A program made the position numbers and the translations under genes. 64,000 nucleotides of DNA, from the NCBI RefSeq assembly GCF_020447225.1, contig NZ_JAJAEO010000181.1:1-64000 (forward strand), read 5' to 3'. Below, one piece after another: positions 18,195 through 27,176 of this stretch. The number at the start of each line of letters is the position of its first letter. Position 1 is the stretch's first letter. The notes under the pieces are model-generated. The model saw only the letters and a program-made list of their open reading frames with translations. It made no database searches and was not told where the DNA came from. The stretch comes from Methylophaga pinxianii (GTDB lineage Bacteria; Pseudomonadota; Gammaproteobacteria; Nitrosococcales; Methylophagaceae).

Positions 18195-18695
18195 ATGACT
18201 GAAATGGCGGCACCACAGGATCACGAGAGAACCGCGGCAAGAACGCCGCACGATATCTTTTTGACGAACCTGATTGCGAATCATATCTTACTGTTCACAG
18301 CGATTGCTGCGACGGGTAAGAGTTATTTTGAGTTTATCGTATTGGTGCCGTTGTTATCTTTTTCGTTTCTAGGCTATACGTTTATTCGTTCGAGTCGAAT
18401 TAAACGGGAAGACAGCGAATTTGTTTATATTCATTGGCAGATTGCCCGGCGCTGGAGCTTTTTCTTTGCCATCGTATTATCTGTAGTGGTGACGGTCGCC
18501 ACATTGGGCTGGATAAGTTATACCTATCTGGGTTTGATGAAAGAAGCCGCTTTTGGTCTGGTTGGCGGGCTGAGCTTTTTACCTACTTTGGTCAGCGTAT
18601 TGATATTGATAGTCATTGAAATGGACTCACTCAATCACGCACGGGTCGGCACATTACCCCCCTGGGCTAAGCGACGGTTTCTGGGTGAGTCATAA
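18195..18695 (+). CDS. Conserved membrane protein behind thrC
   Basis: A 166-residue protein with an N-terminal polar segment and about four hydrophobic helices (roughly residues 28-45, 46-62, 82-106 and 118-140), then a short basic C-terminus. I do not recognise a named family. The start at 18195 follows the thrC stop (18191-18193) by one base, so translation is probably coupled to thrC. Co-expression with threonine synthesis may be only positional. Confidence 0.7.
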   Translation: MTEMAAPQDHERTAARTPHDIFLTNLIANHILLFTAIAATGKSYFEFIVLVPLLSFSFLGYTFIRSSRIKREDSEFVYIHWQIARRWSFFFAIVLSVVVTVATLGWISYTYLGLMKEAAFGLVGGLSFLPTLVSVLILIVIEMDSLNHARVGTLPPWAKRRFLGES

Positions 18696-18714
18696 AGGTC
18701 TCTAGGTCTCTCTT

Positions 18715-19014
18715 TTATGGTGTCGGTTCGCGATGAACCACCGAATGAATCACCAACTGATTTTCAAAATAGACATCAAATCGAGAATATTGCCAGCGCG
18801 TAATGGCAGGTGTGCCTTTTGGAGCATATTGTTGCTCTGCTACACCAAACTTTTGTTCAACCTGTTGCATTGTCATGCCACGTGTAGGGCGCATAACGCC
18901 TGACTCAGAGTTGGGTGTATTGTAAGTGGGCTCAGCGATAGACAATACATCAGCGTGCAATGGCATCACGGAAAATATGGCGAGTCCAGAAGCTATAAGA
19001 TAGCGTTTCAACAT
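18715..19014 (-). CDS. Small periplasmic protein, SmpA/OmlA-like
   Basis: A 99-residue exported protein with a signal peptide ending near LHADV. The mature part contains GMTMQQVEQKFGVAEQ and ITRWQYSRFDVYFEN, which resembles the SmpA/OmlA (BamE-type) fold: a helix pair, then strands with a Trp-Tyr motif. There is no lipobox cysteine, so it is probably soluble in the periplasm. AGGGAA about nine bases before ATG 19014 supports this start. Function is unknown. It lies 34 bases downstream of hemW on the same strand. Confidence 0.75.
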   Translation of the reverse strand: MLKRYLIASGLAIFSVMPLHADVLSIAEPTYNTPNSESGVMRPTRGMTMQQVEQKFGVAEQQYAPKGTPAITRWQYSRFDVYFENQLVIHSVVHREPTP

Positions 19015-19048
19015 GATGATAATTCCCTTAACGTCCTGCCAAAGCATA

Positions 19049-20242
19049 TTATTCCGGCAAAAATAGTTCAATTAAACTGTTTAAATAACGTTGGCCTAAC
19101 ACTGTTGGGCGGATCCATTCTACTGAATACTCAATCAGTCCTCGTGCTTCGGCTTCAGCCAGCTGCTTTTGAATGATGGCTAATGGCACGCCACAATGTT
19201 GCATAAACAACGGGGTGGCAAAGCCATCCGTTAGACGAAGTGCGTTAAGCATAAATTCAAAACCAATTTCATCAATGCCAACCTGTTCCCGTTTCAGAAT
19301 GCGTTGCGGGCTGTCGACCTTATCCAAATAGGCTTGAGGCTGCTTTTGTTTTACTAGCCGTTCAATTGACTGTGACGCGGCACTGGAGACTTTGCCATGC
19401 GCACCTGCCCCAATTCCTAAATAATCGCCAAACTGCCAGTAGTTGAGATTATGACGGCTTTGACAACCTTTCTTTGCATAAGCCGACACTTCATACTGAG
19501 CGTAACCCGCTTCAGCGAGATATTGCTGATTCGCAATCTGCCAATCATAAATCGGCTCATCATCGGGCAACTGAGGCGGAGACTGGTGAAAAAAAGTATT
19601 GGGTTCAATTGTCAGCTGGTAGTAGGAAATGTGCGTTGGTTCCAATGCTATTGCGGTTTCAACATCTGCTCTGGCGAGCTTTTCTGTCTGTTTTGGCAGG
19701 CCAAACATCAGATCCAGATTGAAATTATCAAAACCGGCCTGGTGTGCAATTTCGGCAGCCCGAATGGCTTGTTTGCCATCATGAATACGGCCCAAAGCGG
19801 TTAAGGAATCGCCATTAAAGCTTTGTATGCCAATGGATAGGCGATTAATGCCTACAGCTCGATAGTCGGTGAATCTAGCCGCTTCGAAGGTGCCCGGATT
19901 CGCTTCCAGTGTGATTTCAGCATCGGCTCGGATAGGCAGTAAGGCGCGCAAAGCTGAAAATAAACGGTCATAAGCTTCGGCACTAAACAGGCTGGGTGTA
20001 CCGCCACCGATAAAGATTGTTTGGATAGTGCGTCCCCACACCAGCGGCAGATCCTGCTCAAGATCGCGGATTAATGCATCAATATAAGCTTTTTCAGGGA
20101 TCTCTGCCCCAGCCTGATGCGAATTAAAGTCACAATAAGGACATTTACGCACACACCATGGAACATGGATATACAGGCTGAGAGGAGGCAGGGAGCTAAA
20201 GCCGAACTTGACTGTGTCAGCCGGAATAATTTTATTCTGCAA
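19049..20242 (-). CDS. hemW: Radical SAM heme chaperone HemW
   Basis: HemW (formerly YggW, oxygen-independent coproporphyrinogen oxidase-like) binds heme and a [4Fe-4S] cluster and delivers heme to target proteins. The cluster motif is CVRKCPYCDFNSH, the form diagnostic of HemW. GGGTPSLF, IGIQSFN and the C-terminal HemN_C region follow. Length (397) is normal. The only plausible start is a TTG at 20242, because no ATG lies between it and the SAM domain; its ribosome site is weak. Third gene of rph-rdgB-hemW, a widespread arrangement. Confidence 0.94.
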   Translation of the reverse strand: MQNKIIPADTVKFGFSSLPPLSLYIHVPWCVRKCPYCDFNSHQAGAEIPEKAYIDALIRDLEQDLPLVWGRTIQTIFIGGGTPSLFSAEAYDRLFSALRALLPIRADAEITLEANPGTFEAARFTDYRAVGINRLSIGIQSFNGDSLTALGRIHDGKQAIRAAEIAHQAGFDNFNLDLMFGLPKQTEKLARADVETAIALEPTHISYYQLTIEPNTFFHQSPPQLPDDEPIYDWQIANQQYLAEAGYAQYEVSAYAKKGCQSRHNLNYWQFGDYLGIGAGAHGKVSSAASQSIERLVKQKQPQAYLDKVDSPQRILKREQVGIDEIGFEFMLNALRLTDGFATPLFMQHCGVPLAIIQKQLAEAEARGLIEYSVEWIRPTVLGQRYLNSLIELFLPE

Positions 20243-20287
20243 GACTGAATAACTCGTTTATCAAAGGAAGAACAAACACTGAGTAAC

Positions 20288-20893
20288 TTAAGGTTGATGG
20301 CGGGTATATTTAAATTCTTCCATGAACTGTCGCATCGCTTTACCACGATGGCTAATAGCATGCTTTTGTTCTGGACTCAGTTCCGCCGCTGTGCAATCGG
20401 TTTCAGAGACCCAGAATATGGGGTCATAACCAAAACCTTCATCACCGAGAGGTGATTGCAGAATTTGTCCTTGCCAACTACCCTGACAAATCAATGGCGT
20501 TGGATCCTCAGCATGACGCATAAACACGACAACACATTGAAAGCGTGCGGTACGCTCAGTTTCCGGTACCGCCTTCATTGCATCGAGTAAAGCGTTGATA
20601 TTGTCGGTGTCGGAGGCAGCCGGTCCGGCATAACGTGAAGAGTAAATACCAGGCGCACCATGTAAAGCATCGACCTCTATTCCTGAATCATCAGCAATAG
20701 CGGGTAAACCGGTAAATAGAGCCGCGTTACGGGCTTTGATGATGGCATTTTCAACGAAACTAAGGCCGGTTTCCTCGGCCTCAGGAACATTTAAATCCGA
20801 TTGGGCGATAAGCTTAAGACCAAGGGGGCTCAGAATTTGCGATAACTCGCGTAGCTTACCGATATTGCCACTGGCCAGAACGATTTTCGACAT
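20288..20893 (-). CDS. rdgB: XTP/dITP pyrophosphatase
   Basis: Hydrolyses non-canonical purine nucleoside triphosphates (ITP, dITP, XTP) to keep them out of nucleic acids. Ham1/RdgB motifs include [12 protein letters not shown] at the N-terminus, [11 protein letters not shown], and the C-terminal AISHRGKAM. Length (201) is standard. Its ATG overlaps the rph stop codon by one base (TGATG), indicating translational coupling. Confidence 0.95.
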   Translation of the reverse strand: MSKIVLASGNIGKLRELSQILSPLGLKLIAQSDLNVPEAEETGLSFVENAIIKARNAALFTGLPAIADDSGIEVDALHGAPGIYSSRYAGPAASDTDNINALLDAMKAVPETERTARFQCVVVFMRHAEDPTPLICQGSWQGQILQSPLGDEGFGYDPIFWVSETDCTAAELSPEQKHAISHRGKAMRQFMEEFKYTRHQP

Positions 20894-21609
20894 CAGTTTG
20901 CCAATACTTCGCGTTGTTTAATCATCAGCTGTTCAATCCCCTTAGCCGCCAGATCCAACATGGATTGTAATTCATCGGCACGGAAGGCATGACCTTCAGC
21001 TGTGCCCTGTAATTCGATATAGGCTCCGGCATCATTCATCACAACATTCATGTCTGTTTCAGCGTTGGAATCTTCCGCATAATCCAGATCTAATACTGCT
21101 GTGCCATTGTGAATACCCACTGAGACAGAAGCGACTTGACCATGTAATGGACTTTTTTTGATTTTACGCGTTTTGATAAGGTGTTCAACTGCATCATGTA
21201 ATGCGACAAAGGCACCGGTAATTGACGCTGTGCGGGTGCCGCCGTCCGCCTGAATAACATCACAGTCAATTGTAATTGTGCGCTCGCCCAGTGCTTTTAA
21301 ATCAATGGCTGCTCGTAATGAGCGACCAATTAAACGCTGGATTTCCATAGTACGTCCACCTTGTTTACCACGAGCCGACTCACGTTGCATGCGAGTACCC
21401 GTAGAACGAGGCAACATACCGTATTCAGCGGTAATCCAACCTTCGCCCATACCACGTAAAAATGGCGGAATACGTTCTTCAACAGAAGCAGTACATAAGA
21501 CTTTGGTGTCACCAAACTCGACCAATACGGAGCCTTCCGCGTGCTTTGTGTAATTGCGGGTAATTGTGATCTCACGAAGTTGATTGGGTTGTCGGCCACT
21601 TGGACGCAT
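20893..21609 (-). CDS. rph: Ribonuclease PH
   Basis: A phosphate-dependent 3'-5' exoribonuclease that trims tRNA 3' ends. The N-terminus [12 protein letters not shown], the phosphate-binding RxxR region near REIT and [23 protein letters not shown], and [18 protein letters not shown] are canonical. Length (238) is normal, with no sign of the truncation seen in E. coli K-12. AAGGA precedes the ATG. It heads rph-rdgB-hemW and is divergent from yicC, the usual gammaproteobacterial arrangement. Confidence 0.97.
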   Translation of the reverse strand: MRPSGRQPNQLREITITRNYTKHAEGSVLVEFGDTKVLCTASVEERIPPFLRGMGEGWITAEYGMLPRSTGTRMQRESARGKQGGRTMEIQRLIGRSLRAAIDLKALGERTITIDCDVIQADGGTRTASITGAFVALHDAVEHLIKTRKIKKSPLHGQVASVSVGIHNGTAVLDLDYAEDSNAETDMNVVMNDAGAYIELQGTAEGHAFRADELQSMLDLAAKGIEQLMIKQREVLAN

Positions 21610-21724
21610 CTGCTTTATCCTTTACATTAAATATGGTGATTATACTGATGCAACCGAAGTCCCGCGTGCTTTTTACGTTCGGTTTTCGTTACCATAGGCG
21701 CTCAACCGCTATAGGATAATCACT

Positions 21725-22588
21725 GTGATACGAAGCATGACCGCCTTTGCCCGCCATGAGCAAGTAACTGAACTGGGTACCTTGATTTGGGAAGTCCGAT
21801 CAGTCAATCATCGCTATTTAGAACTTGCTTTGCGGCTGGAAGACTCGTTTCGACCGCTGGAAATGGATATCCGCAAGATTTTTGCCGAGCGCATGGCTCG
21901 CGGAAAAATTGAAGCAAGTCTGCGATATCAACCTTCTCAACAACAAACCGCCTTACGCATTAATACAAATCTGGCGCAATCTGTGATCAATGCCTGCGAG
22001 CAGCTGACACAAATGGCCAATCAAACCTTATCTGTTGATCCCTTACGATTATTACAATGGCCCGGCGTAGCTGATACGGAACAAGTAGATTTAGCTGCCT
22101 TGAAACAAGAGGCGATGGATACTTTACAAACGGTATTGTCAGACTTTATCAGTGGCAGAGAACGTGAAGGGCAAGCCTTGACTGAAATGATTTTGCAGCG
22201 TTGTGAGGAAATTCTGCAAATCGCTGCTGCAGTCAAAAATCGCATGCCAGAGATTTTGGAGCAACAACGGCAACGTTTGCTGCAAAAAGCCACCGAACTG
22301 GAAGTTACATTGGAACCTGAGCGGCTTGAGCAGGAAATCGTGCTGATCGCACAAAAAAGTGATGTTGCGGAAGAGCTGGATCGGTTACAAAGTCATGTTG
22401 ATGAAGTGAAACGTGTCCTGCAACGAGATGAACCGATTGGTCGACGGCTGGATTTCCTGATGCAAGAGTTGAACCGTGAAGCCAATACTTTGGGATCAAA
22501 ATCAATTGATACAGACACCACAAGATATTCGGTGGACCTGAAAGTCCTGATTGAGCAGATGCGAGAGCAGATCCAGAATATTGAGTAA
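21725..22588 (+). CDS. yicC: YicC-family endoribonuclease
   Basis: A YicC/YloC-family RNase that in E. coli degrades the small RNA RyhB and other RNAs. The N-terminus IRSMTAFAR and the C-terminal block EQEIVLIAQKSDVAEELDRL, GRRLDFLMQELNREANTLGSK are diagnostic. Length (287) is normal. The start is GTG 21725, set by the family N-terminus and an AGGAT site upstream. It is divergent from rph with a 115-base shared promoter region. Confidence 0.94.
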   Translation: MIRSMTAFARHEQVTELGTLIWEVRSVNHRYLELALRLEDSFRPLEMDIRKIFAERMARGKIEASLRYQPSQQQTALRINTNLAQSVINACEQLTQMANQTLSVDPLRLLQWPGVADTEQVDLAALKQEAMDTLQTVLSDFISGREREGQALTEMILQRCEEILQIAAAVKNRMPEILEQQRQRLLQKATELEVTLEPERLEQEIVLIAQKSDVAEELDRLQSHVDEVKRVLQRDEPIGRRLDFLMQELNREANTLGSKSIDTDTTRYSVDLKVLIEQMREQIQNIE

Positions 22589-22802
22589 TTTTTACCTGTT
22601 AATGGTGTCTGTTAAAAAATATTTTTAATCAAAGCCTTATATCTGCTGATTTTTGAGGCGATGCAATTGTTTGAATAAGTATTAAAGACTCTTCAATTGT
22701 GGCCGTTACTGACTGAAGTCATCGGAACGCTCATGAAGAGGTTCTGCCTTTAAAAGGGCTCAAAACGGATATATAAACGAGCACCTAATTGATGAGCGGC
22801 GA

Positions 22803-24053
22803 ATGCAAAAAATAATAATATGTTCCTTAGGACTTTTTGCTGGGGCGAGTCACGCGACAAATGGTATCAATCTGATTGGCTTTGGAGCTGAGTCTACCTT
22901 AATGGCAGGCGCTGATATTGCAGTTGCACGCGACACCAGTGCGTTGAATACCAATCCTGCCGGGCTGACGCAAATCCAAAATAAACGGTTTGACCTGTAT
23001 GGTTCTTTATTACGAATTACGGATCTTTCACACGAAGATCAATTCGGTAATGATAGGCATGCCAGTAATCTCTACACGGGATTAGGTGGGATGGGCTATG
23101 CACAAAATCTGCAAAATACACCATGTACTGCCGGGCTGGGACTTTTTGCCCAAGGTGGTTCGGGTGGCGTGTTTGAAGACATGAACACAGCCTTTGGCAC
23201 TGAGGATGAGTATTCCGGCTTATTTGCAGTCGGCAAACTCACGGCGGGTTTAGGTTGTAAAGTAAATGACAAGTGGTCGATCGGCGGAAGTTTTGGTCTG
23301 GTTTACGCACAGGCTGAACAAAAGATTTTTGCTGATACATCTGTACCGCCAACTTTCTCCGGTATCGAAATCGAAGATGCCAGCAGCTTACGCACCAGTT
23401 TTAAATTAGGGATCCAATATCAGGCAACACCCAAACTCACATTAGCGGCAACCTACACTGGTAAGACTGAGCTGCCATTAACGGATGGGCAGCTAAAACT
23501 TAATATGAGCGGATCCGGTTTGGGCGTAGTGAAATACGATGATGTCACGTTGAAAGGATTGGCTTTACCCGAGGAAATTGGTGTAGGTGCTGCTTATCAA
23601 ATGAATGATAAATTGTTGTTATCGCTAAAAGTAAACTGGATAAACTGGTCAGATGCGATGAAACAAAGTGTATTAAGTGCCAGTAAACCAAGTAATCCTG
23701 CATTACCGAACATTAATAGTACTTCTACCATGAACTGGGACAATCAAATCGTGATTGCTACCGGCTTGGCCTATCGTTACAACGATAAAACCACCTTGTA
23801 TGCAGGTTACAACTACGGCAAAAACCCAATTCCAGACGAGCATATCAATCCGGCTGTTGCAGGGATCTTTGATCACCATCTAACCTTTGGTGGCAGTTAT
23901 CAGCTCAACAAAGAATGGACCTTGTACAGCGGTATTGAGTATGATTTTCGTAAAAAAGTGGATTACACCAATCCTGAATTACCGTTTGGGACAGATGCGC
24001 AATTACGCAATGAAGCCGTATGGTTACATATGATGGTCAGTAGACAATGGTAA
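22803..24053 (+). CDS. FadL/OmpP1/TodX-family outer-membrane transporter
   Basis: A 416-residue outer-membrane beta-barrel for hydrophobic compounds such as long-chain fatty acids. A signal peptide (cleavage after SHA) is followed by the family N-terminus TNGINLIGFGAEST, which forms the hatch, and by the signature DTSALNTNPAGL. The barrel strands end in a C-terminal aromatic (VSRQW), as required for BAM assembly. The gene stands alone, with a 214-base leader region upstream. Its last codons form one arm of a perfect inverted repeat. Substrate is not predictable. Confidence 0.92.
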   Translation: MQKIIICSLGLFAGASHATNGINLIGFGAESTLMAGADIAVARDTSALNTNPAGLTQIQNKRFDLYGSLLRITDLSHEDQFGNDRHASNLYTGLGGMGYAQNLQNTPCTAGLGLFAQGGSGGVFEDMNTAFGTEDEYSGLFAVGKLTAGLGCKVNDKWSIGGSFGLVYAQAEQKIFADTSVPPTFSGIEIEDASSLRTSFKLGIQYQATPKLTLAATYTGKTELPLTDGQLKLNMSGSGLGVVKYDDVTLKGLALPEEIGVGAAYQMNDKLLLSLKVNWINWSDAMKQSVLSASKPSNPALPNINSTSTMNWDNQIVIATGLAYRYNDKTTLYAGYNYGKNPIPDEHINPAVAGIFDHHLTFGGSYQLNKEWTLYSGIEYDFRKKVDYTNPELPFGTDAQLRNEAVWLHMMVSRQW

Positions 24054-24068
24054 GCTACTGACCATCAT
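24030..24068. terminator. Perfect 14-bp inverted repeat spanning the fadL stop codon
   Basis: ATGATGGTCAGTAG (24030-24043) and its exact complement (24055-24068) flank an 11-base loop that contains the TAA stop (24051-24053). No T tract follows on the plus strand. It lies between convergent genes and may stabilise or end transcripts from both sides. Structure is certain; function as a terminator is inferred. Confidence 0.6.
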
Positions 24069-24078
24069 ACAAACTGCA

Positions 24079-25209
24079 TTATTTCTTGATTAAATCAGTG
24101 TTAAAACCAAACACCTTACCCGCCCAGATAAAGATAACCCAGGCGAGAACACCAAACGGCATATAGCCCATATACCCTAGCAGTGGCATCTCTGAAAAAA
24201 TATGGATGACATTAATATAGGGAATATCGTAGACCCAATAATTCGGGTTGGTCACAGGCTCGGCGGGATGAGCGCTGCCGTAATTCCAAAACTCCCAGAA
24301 GAAGCCGTTTAACATAGCGGAAAGTGCCATCAGCAATGCAGGGGACCAATTGCCATCTGCCATTGCTGAGAAGGGGGACCAGATGTTAGAGCGGATCAAT
24401 ACACCGGCAAACACTAATAACGGGCCAATCCATAATGCCCAGAAAAAGGGATAGGGCCAGAACACCATCAATACCAGGATGATCAGACCTAGCCAGATTA
24501 GCAGGTTGCCATTCAAGCTGATCTTGGGTCCCTGACTAAACCGACTGACTAGCCGGGGACAGGTATTTAATAATGTGTACCACTGAAAAATAGCTGGCCA
24601 GACGGTGGTGTAAGCTAATAAGAAAATAATGACAATAGTCTGATGCGACAGCTCTGGCATGGTGCTGTTAGGGTAATACCAGTTGCCGAGCGCAAAATAA
24701 TTAAAATATTCAAATAGATACCAGCCAGCCAGAGAGACAATCGCCGTCATCAAAAAGGTTTTGGGCTTGCTGGCAAACAGGGATTGTCGGTTGGAGTAAC
24801 GATAGACCAGACCATCCAATACAAAAATAAACCCCCACCACATCGGGGTGAACGCATAATAAACCAGATCGCCAAATATCGTTACCCGACTCCACATCAG
24901 CCACCAGAAAAAAAGCGTCACTACTAAACCTATCCAAAACCAGATCGGTAGAGCAACGGTTTGCGAGCGTGGTTCAGGAGCAACTTTCTTAAAACCGAAT
25001 AAAGCAGGTATTAAATAAAGTGTGATAACAAGTATCTCAGCCAAGGCGATAATACAAAACACGAGAAGGTTAAATCCAGGCGCGTCGGCGACATATTGAG
25101 GGGGAAATACGCCGAAATCGGGAGGCAAATGCGTGTCAGGATAAGCAAACCAACTGGCGATAAGTGGCAGCAATAATGCGAGCAAAACAGGAAAAACAAG
25201 TCTTTTCAT
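24079..25209 (-). CDS. Polytopic membrane protein, unknown family
   Basis: A 376-residue protein of about ten hydrophobic helices, very rich in Trp, Tyr and Phe. I do not recognise the family. The most striking part is near the C-terminus, where LNGFFWEFWNYG is followed by NYWVYDIPYINVIHIFSEMP, and there is an echo earlier in GWYLFEYFNYF. Conserved-looking charged residues (Glu in FWEFWN and FEYFNY, His in NVIHIF) lie inside or at the edge of helices and may bind a ligand or metal. AAGGA precedes the ATG. It starts 24 bases after the diguanylate cyclase stop, so the two are likely one transcript. Confidence 0.7.
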   Translation of the reverse strand: MKRLVFPVLLALLLPLIASWFAYPDTHLPPDFGVFPPQYVADAPGFNLLVFCIIALAEILVITLYLIPALFGFKKVAPEPRSQTVALPIWFWIGLVVTLFFWWLMWSRVTIFGDLVYYAFTPMWWGFIFVLDGLVYRYSNRQSLFASKPKTFLMTAIVSLAGWYLFEYFNYFALGNWYYPNSTMPELSHQTIVIIFLLAYTTVWPAIFQWYTLLNTCPRLVSRFSQGPKISLNGNLLIWLGLIILVLMVFWPYPFFWALWIGPLLVFAGVLIRSNIWSPFSAMADGNWSPALLMALSAMLNGFFWEFWNYGSAHPAEPVTNPNYWVYDIPYINVIHIFSEMPLLGYMGYMPFGVLAWVIFIWAGKVFGFNTDLIKK

Positions 25210-25233
25210 TAACCGTCCTTTTTTAATGTGATG

Positions 25234-26853
25234 TTAGGCCCATTGAGGAGTATTGTTTCTACGCTTGTGTTGATACATCCGTTCATCCGCCAGCATCCGC
25301 AGATCATCGACATTCAGGGTTTCTATCATGTAAGCTGATCCATGACTGACGCCGGCTTTTTCAAACCCGTTTTGTTGCATGTAGCTGATGGTTTCCGTGA
25401 TGACCTGTTCGATTTTTTTGGCATGATCAATACTTTCACTGGTGATGGCAAATTCATCTCCACCCATGCGATGCAGCACACCCAGTTCGCCGAGTTTTGA
25501 TGAGAGTATATTGGCAAACATCTGTAACATCTCATCTCCTTTCTGGTGACCATAGGTGTCATTGTAGATTTTCAAATTATCCATATCTAACAACGTTATC
25601 ATGCCGTTAGCCGGCAGTTTTTCCAGAGTAAGATCTAATGCATAACGATTTGGCAAACCGGTTAATGCATCATGATGAGCGATTTGCAAACTGTGCTGGA
25701 TCAAAGATAAGTTACTTTCTTTTTCCTGATAAATTTCGGCGAATTGATAGCCTAATACCAGACCGATTAGTAACACCTCAACCGTGACGGCCAGCAAGCC
25801 GATATGCTCGATATAGATGGTATAAACACCCACCAGATCTTTGCTCGATATAGCAATAGAACCGATGATAAAAAATGCCGCGATCGCCACCAGGTAAAAA
25901 TAGGCGATTTTGTAACCTTCAAAAGCACGTACTAGTGCGGCAATCAGACCATAGAGCATCATCAAGCCAACGCCATAGCGAGCACATTCCAGTATTAAAT
26001 GTTTGTTGAAAAGCGCTACCACGAGCAATACACCGAGCATGGCTAAAATCAGTTTAGCCAGATTATTCAGTATGGGATGGGTATTGGCCCTGATTTGTAA
26101 TAAGTGCTTGGCAAATAAAAGATAAGCAATGTTGCTGATTAATATTGGAGCGCCCGCGAGGAAGAACCAATGAATACCAAACAAATCAGGGGTGATAAGT
26201 AGACTGGTGCCATTGAAGAGCACATTCATCCAGATAAAAATGGCATACATGGTTTCGGTGATGCGCTTTCGAACATAGGCAAGAATCGTGTAATACACCC
26301 CCAAACTAATCAATATGCCAATGCTGACCAAAGTGATAACAGTGCCCCACTTAATCGCTTTTCGGTAATGCGAAAGTGTATCCATGTAGGGTTGCGGTTC
26401 AGCAATAAAATAGGTGGAAACCAGCTCGGTAGTGAGCTGATATTCGCCAGGAGGCAATTTGAATTCACGCCCATGGCGTAGAAAAAAAGTATTTTCTGCA
26501 TCTGACTCGATGCCACCGCGCGCCTCTGCAACAAGGTTACCGGTTGAATCGGAAATGTAATGATGAAAGCGGCCTAAAACGCTGGCATTTTTAAAATCAA
26601 TGACAATAGTTTCATTGCCATTAGTGATATCAAATGACGCTCGAAAGACAAAATGTCCTCCGGTTAAATAGGGCGTCTCAATGTTATCGACAGGTGGCTC
26701 GGGAAATTGCCAATCCGATTTGACTTCATACCACTGACCAGTGAGTTGTTGTTGCGCAAAGCTGGTCGCAGGGAACAAAAAAAGCAGTAGCCATAACGCT
26801 GTTATGAATAAATACTGAGATTGACCCGCGCCAAATTGCTGAAACCGCATCAT
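25234..26853 (-). CDS. 7TM-DISM diguanylate cyclase (GGDEF)
   Basis: A 539-residue membrane sensor predicted to make c-di-GMP from GTP. Order: signal peptide (residues 1-33), a periplasmic beta-rich ligand domain of about 140 residues, seven membrane helices of the 7TMR-DISM type (about 180-375), and a GGDEF domain (about 390-535) with LTGLPNRYALD and the intact active site RMGGDEF. The inhibitory RxxD site that normally lies five residues before GGDEF is absent (LGEL there), so product inhibition is probably weak. Two adjacent ATGs (26853, 26850) are possible starts. The 10-helix membrane protein follows directly. Confidence 0.9.
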   Translation of the reverse strand: MMRFQQFGAGQSQYLFITALWLLLFLFPATSFAQQQLTGQWYEVKSDWQFPEPPVDNIETPYLTGGHFVFRASFDITNGNETIVIDFKNASVLGRFHHYISDSTGNLVAEARGGIESDAENTFFLRHGREFKLPPGEYQLTTELVSTYFIAEPQPYMDTLSHYRKAIKWGTVITLVSIGILISLGVYYTILAYVRKRITETMYAIFIWMNVLFNGTSLLITPDLFGIHWFFLAGAPILISNIAYLLFAKHLLQIRANTHPILNNLAKLILAMLGVLLVVALFNKHLILECARYGVGLMMLYGLIAALVRAFEGYKIAYFYLVAIAAFFIIGSIAISSKDLVGVYTIYIEHIGLLAVTVEVLLIGLVLGYQFAEIYQEKESNLSLIQHSLQIAHHDALTGLPNRYALDLTLEKLPANGMITLLDMDNLKIYNDTYGHQKGDEMLQMFANILSSKLGELGVLHRMGGDEFAITSESIDHAKKIEQVITETISYMQQNGFEKAGVSHGSAYMIETLNVDDLRMLADERMYQHKRRNNTPQWA

Positions 26854-27176
26854 GCTTCGCTATTCACAAGTCCATGAAATGTCAATTTATTCATATGTTT
26901 AGCTATTATTTTTATTGAATGTAAACTTTAAGGAATTTACCACAATTCAAATGTGAATGTAACAAAGCGATAGCCGATATGACTGGCCGGTGGGAACAGA
27001 TTGAGAAAAACGTATGTATTTTGTTTGAATGATTTAAACCATAAAAATGATGTGTGAGCCGGATGTCGCTGATTTGGTCATCAGCTCCCTGTCACCAGTG
27101 AACCTGGTCAAATGGCAACACAATTGGAGGAAATATGGCTTTGTGTGTTGTGATGGGTGAAGCAAACTGAGCAGAC
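26854..27176. other. Intergenic region, 323 bases
   Basis: This gap should hold the promoter of the diguanylate cyclase gene. I see two small hairpins (27068-27085 and 27094-27108) and an 11-codon plus-strand frame (27135-27170) with a very good Shine-Dalgarno. No T tract follows the hairpins, and no riboswitch core that I recognise is present. Confidence 0.4.

Noticed and set aside
26854-27176. Possible c-di-GMP (GEMM) riboswitch next to the c-di-GMP enzymes
   Set aside because: The conserved GEMM core was not found, and the hairpins present are short with no terminator.
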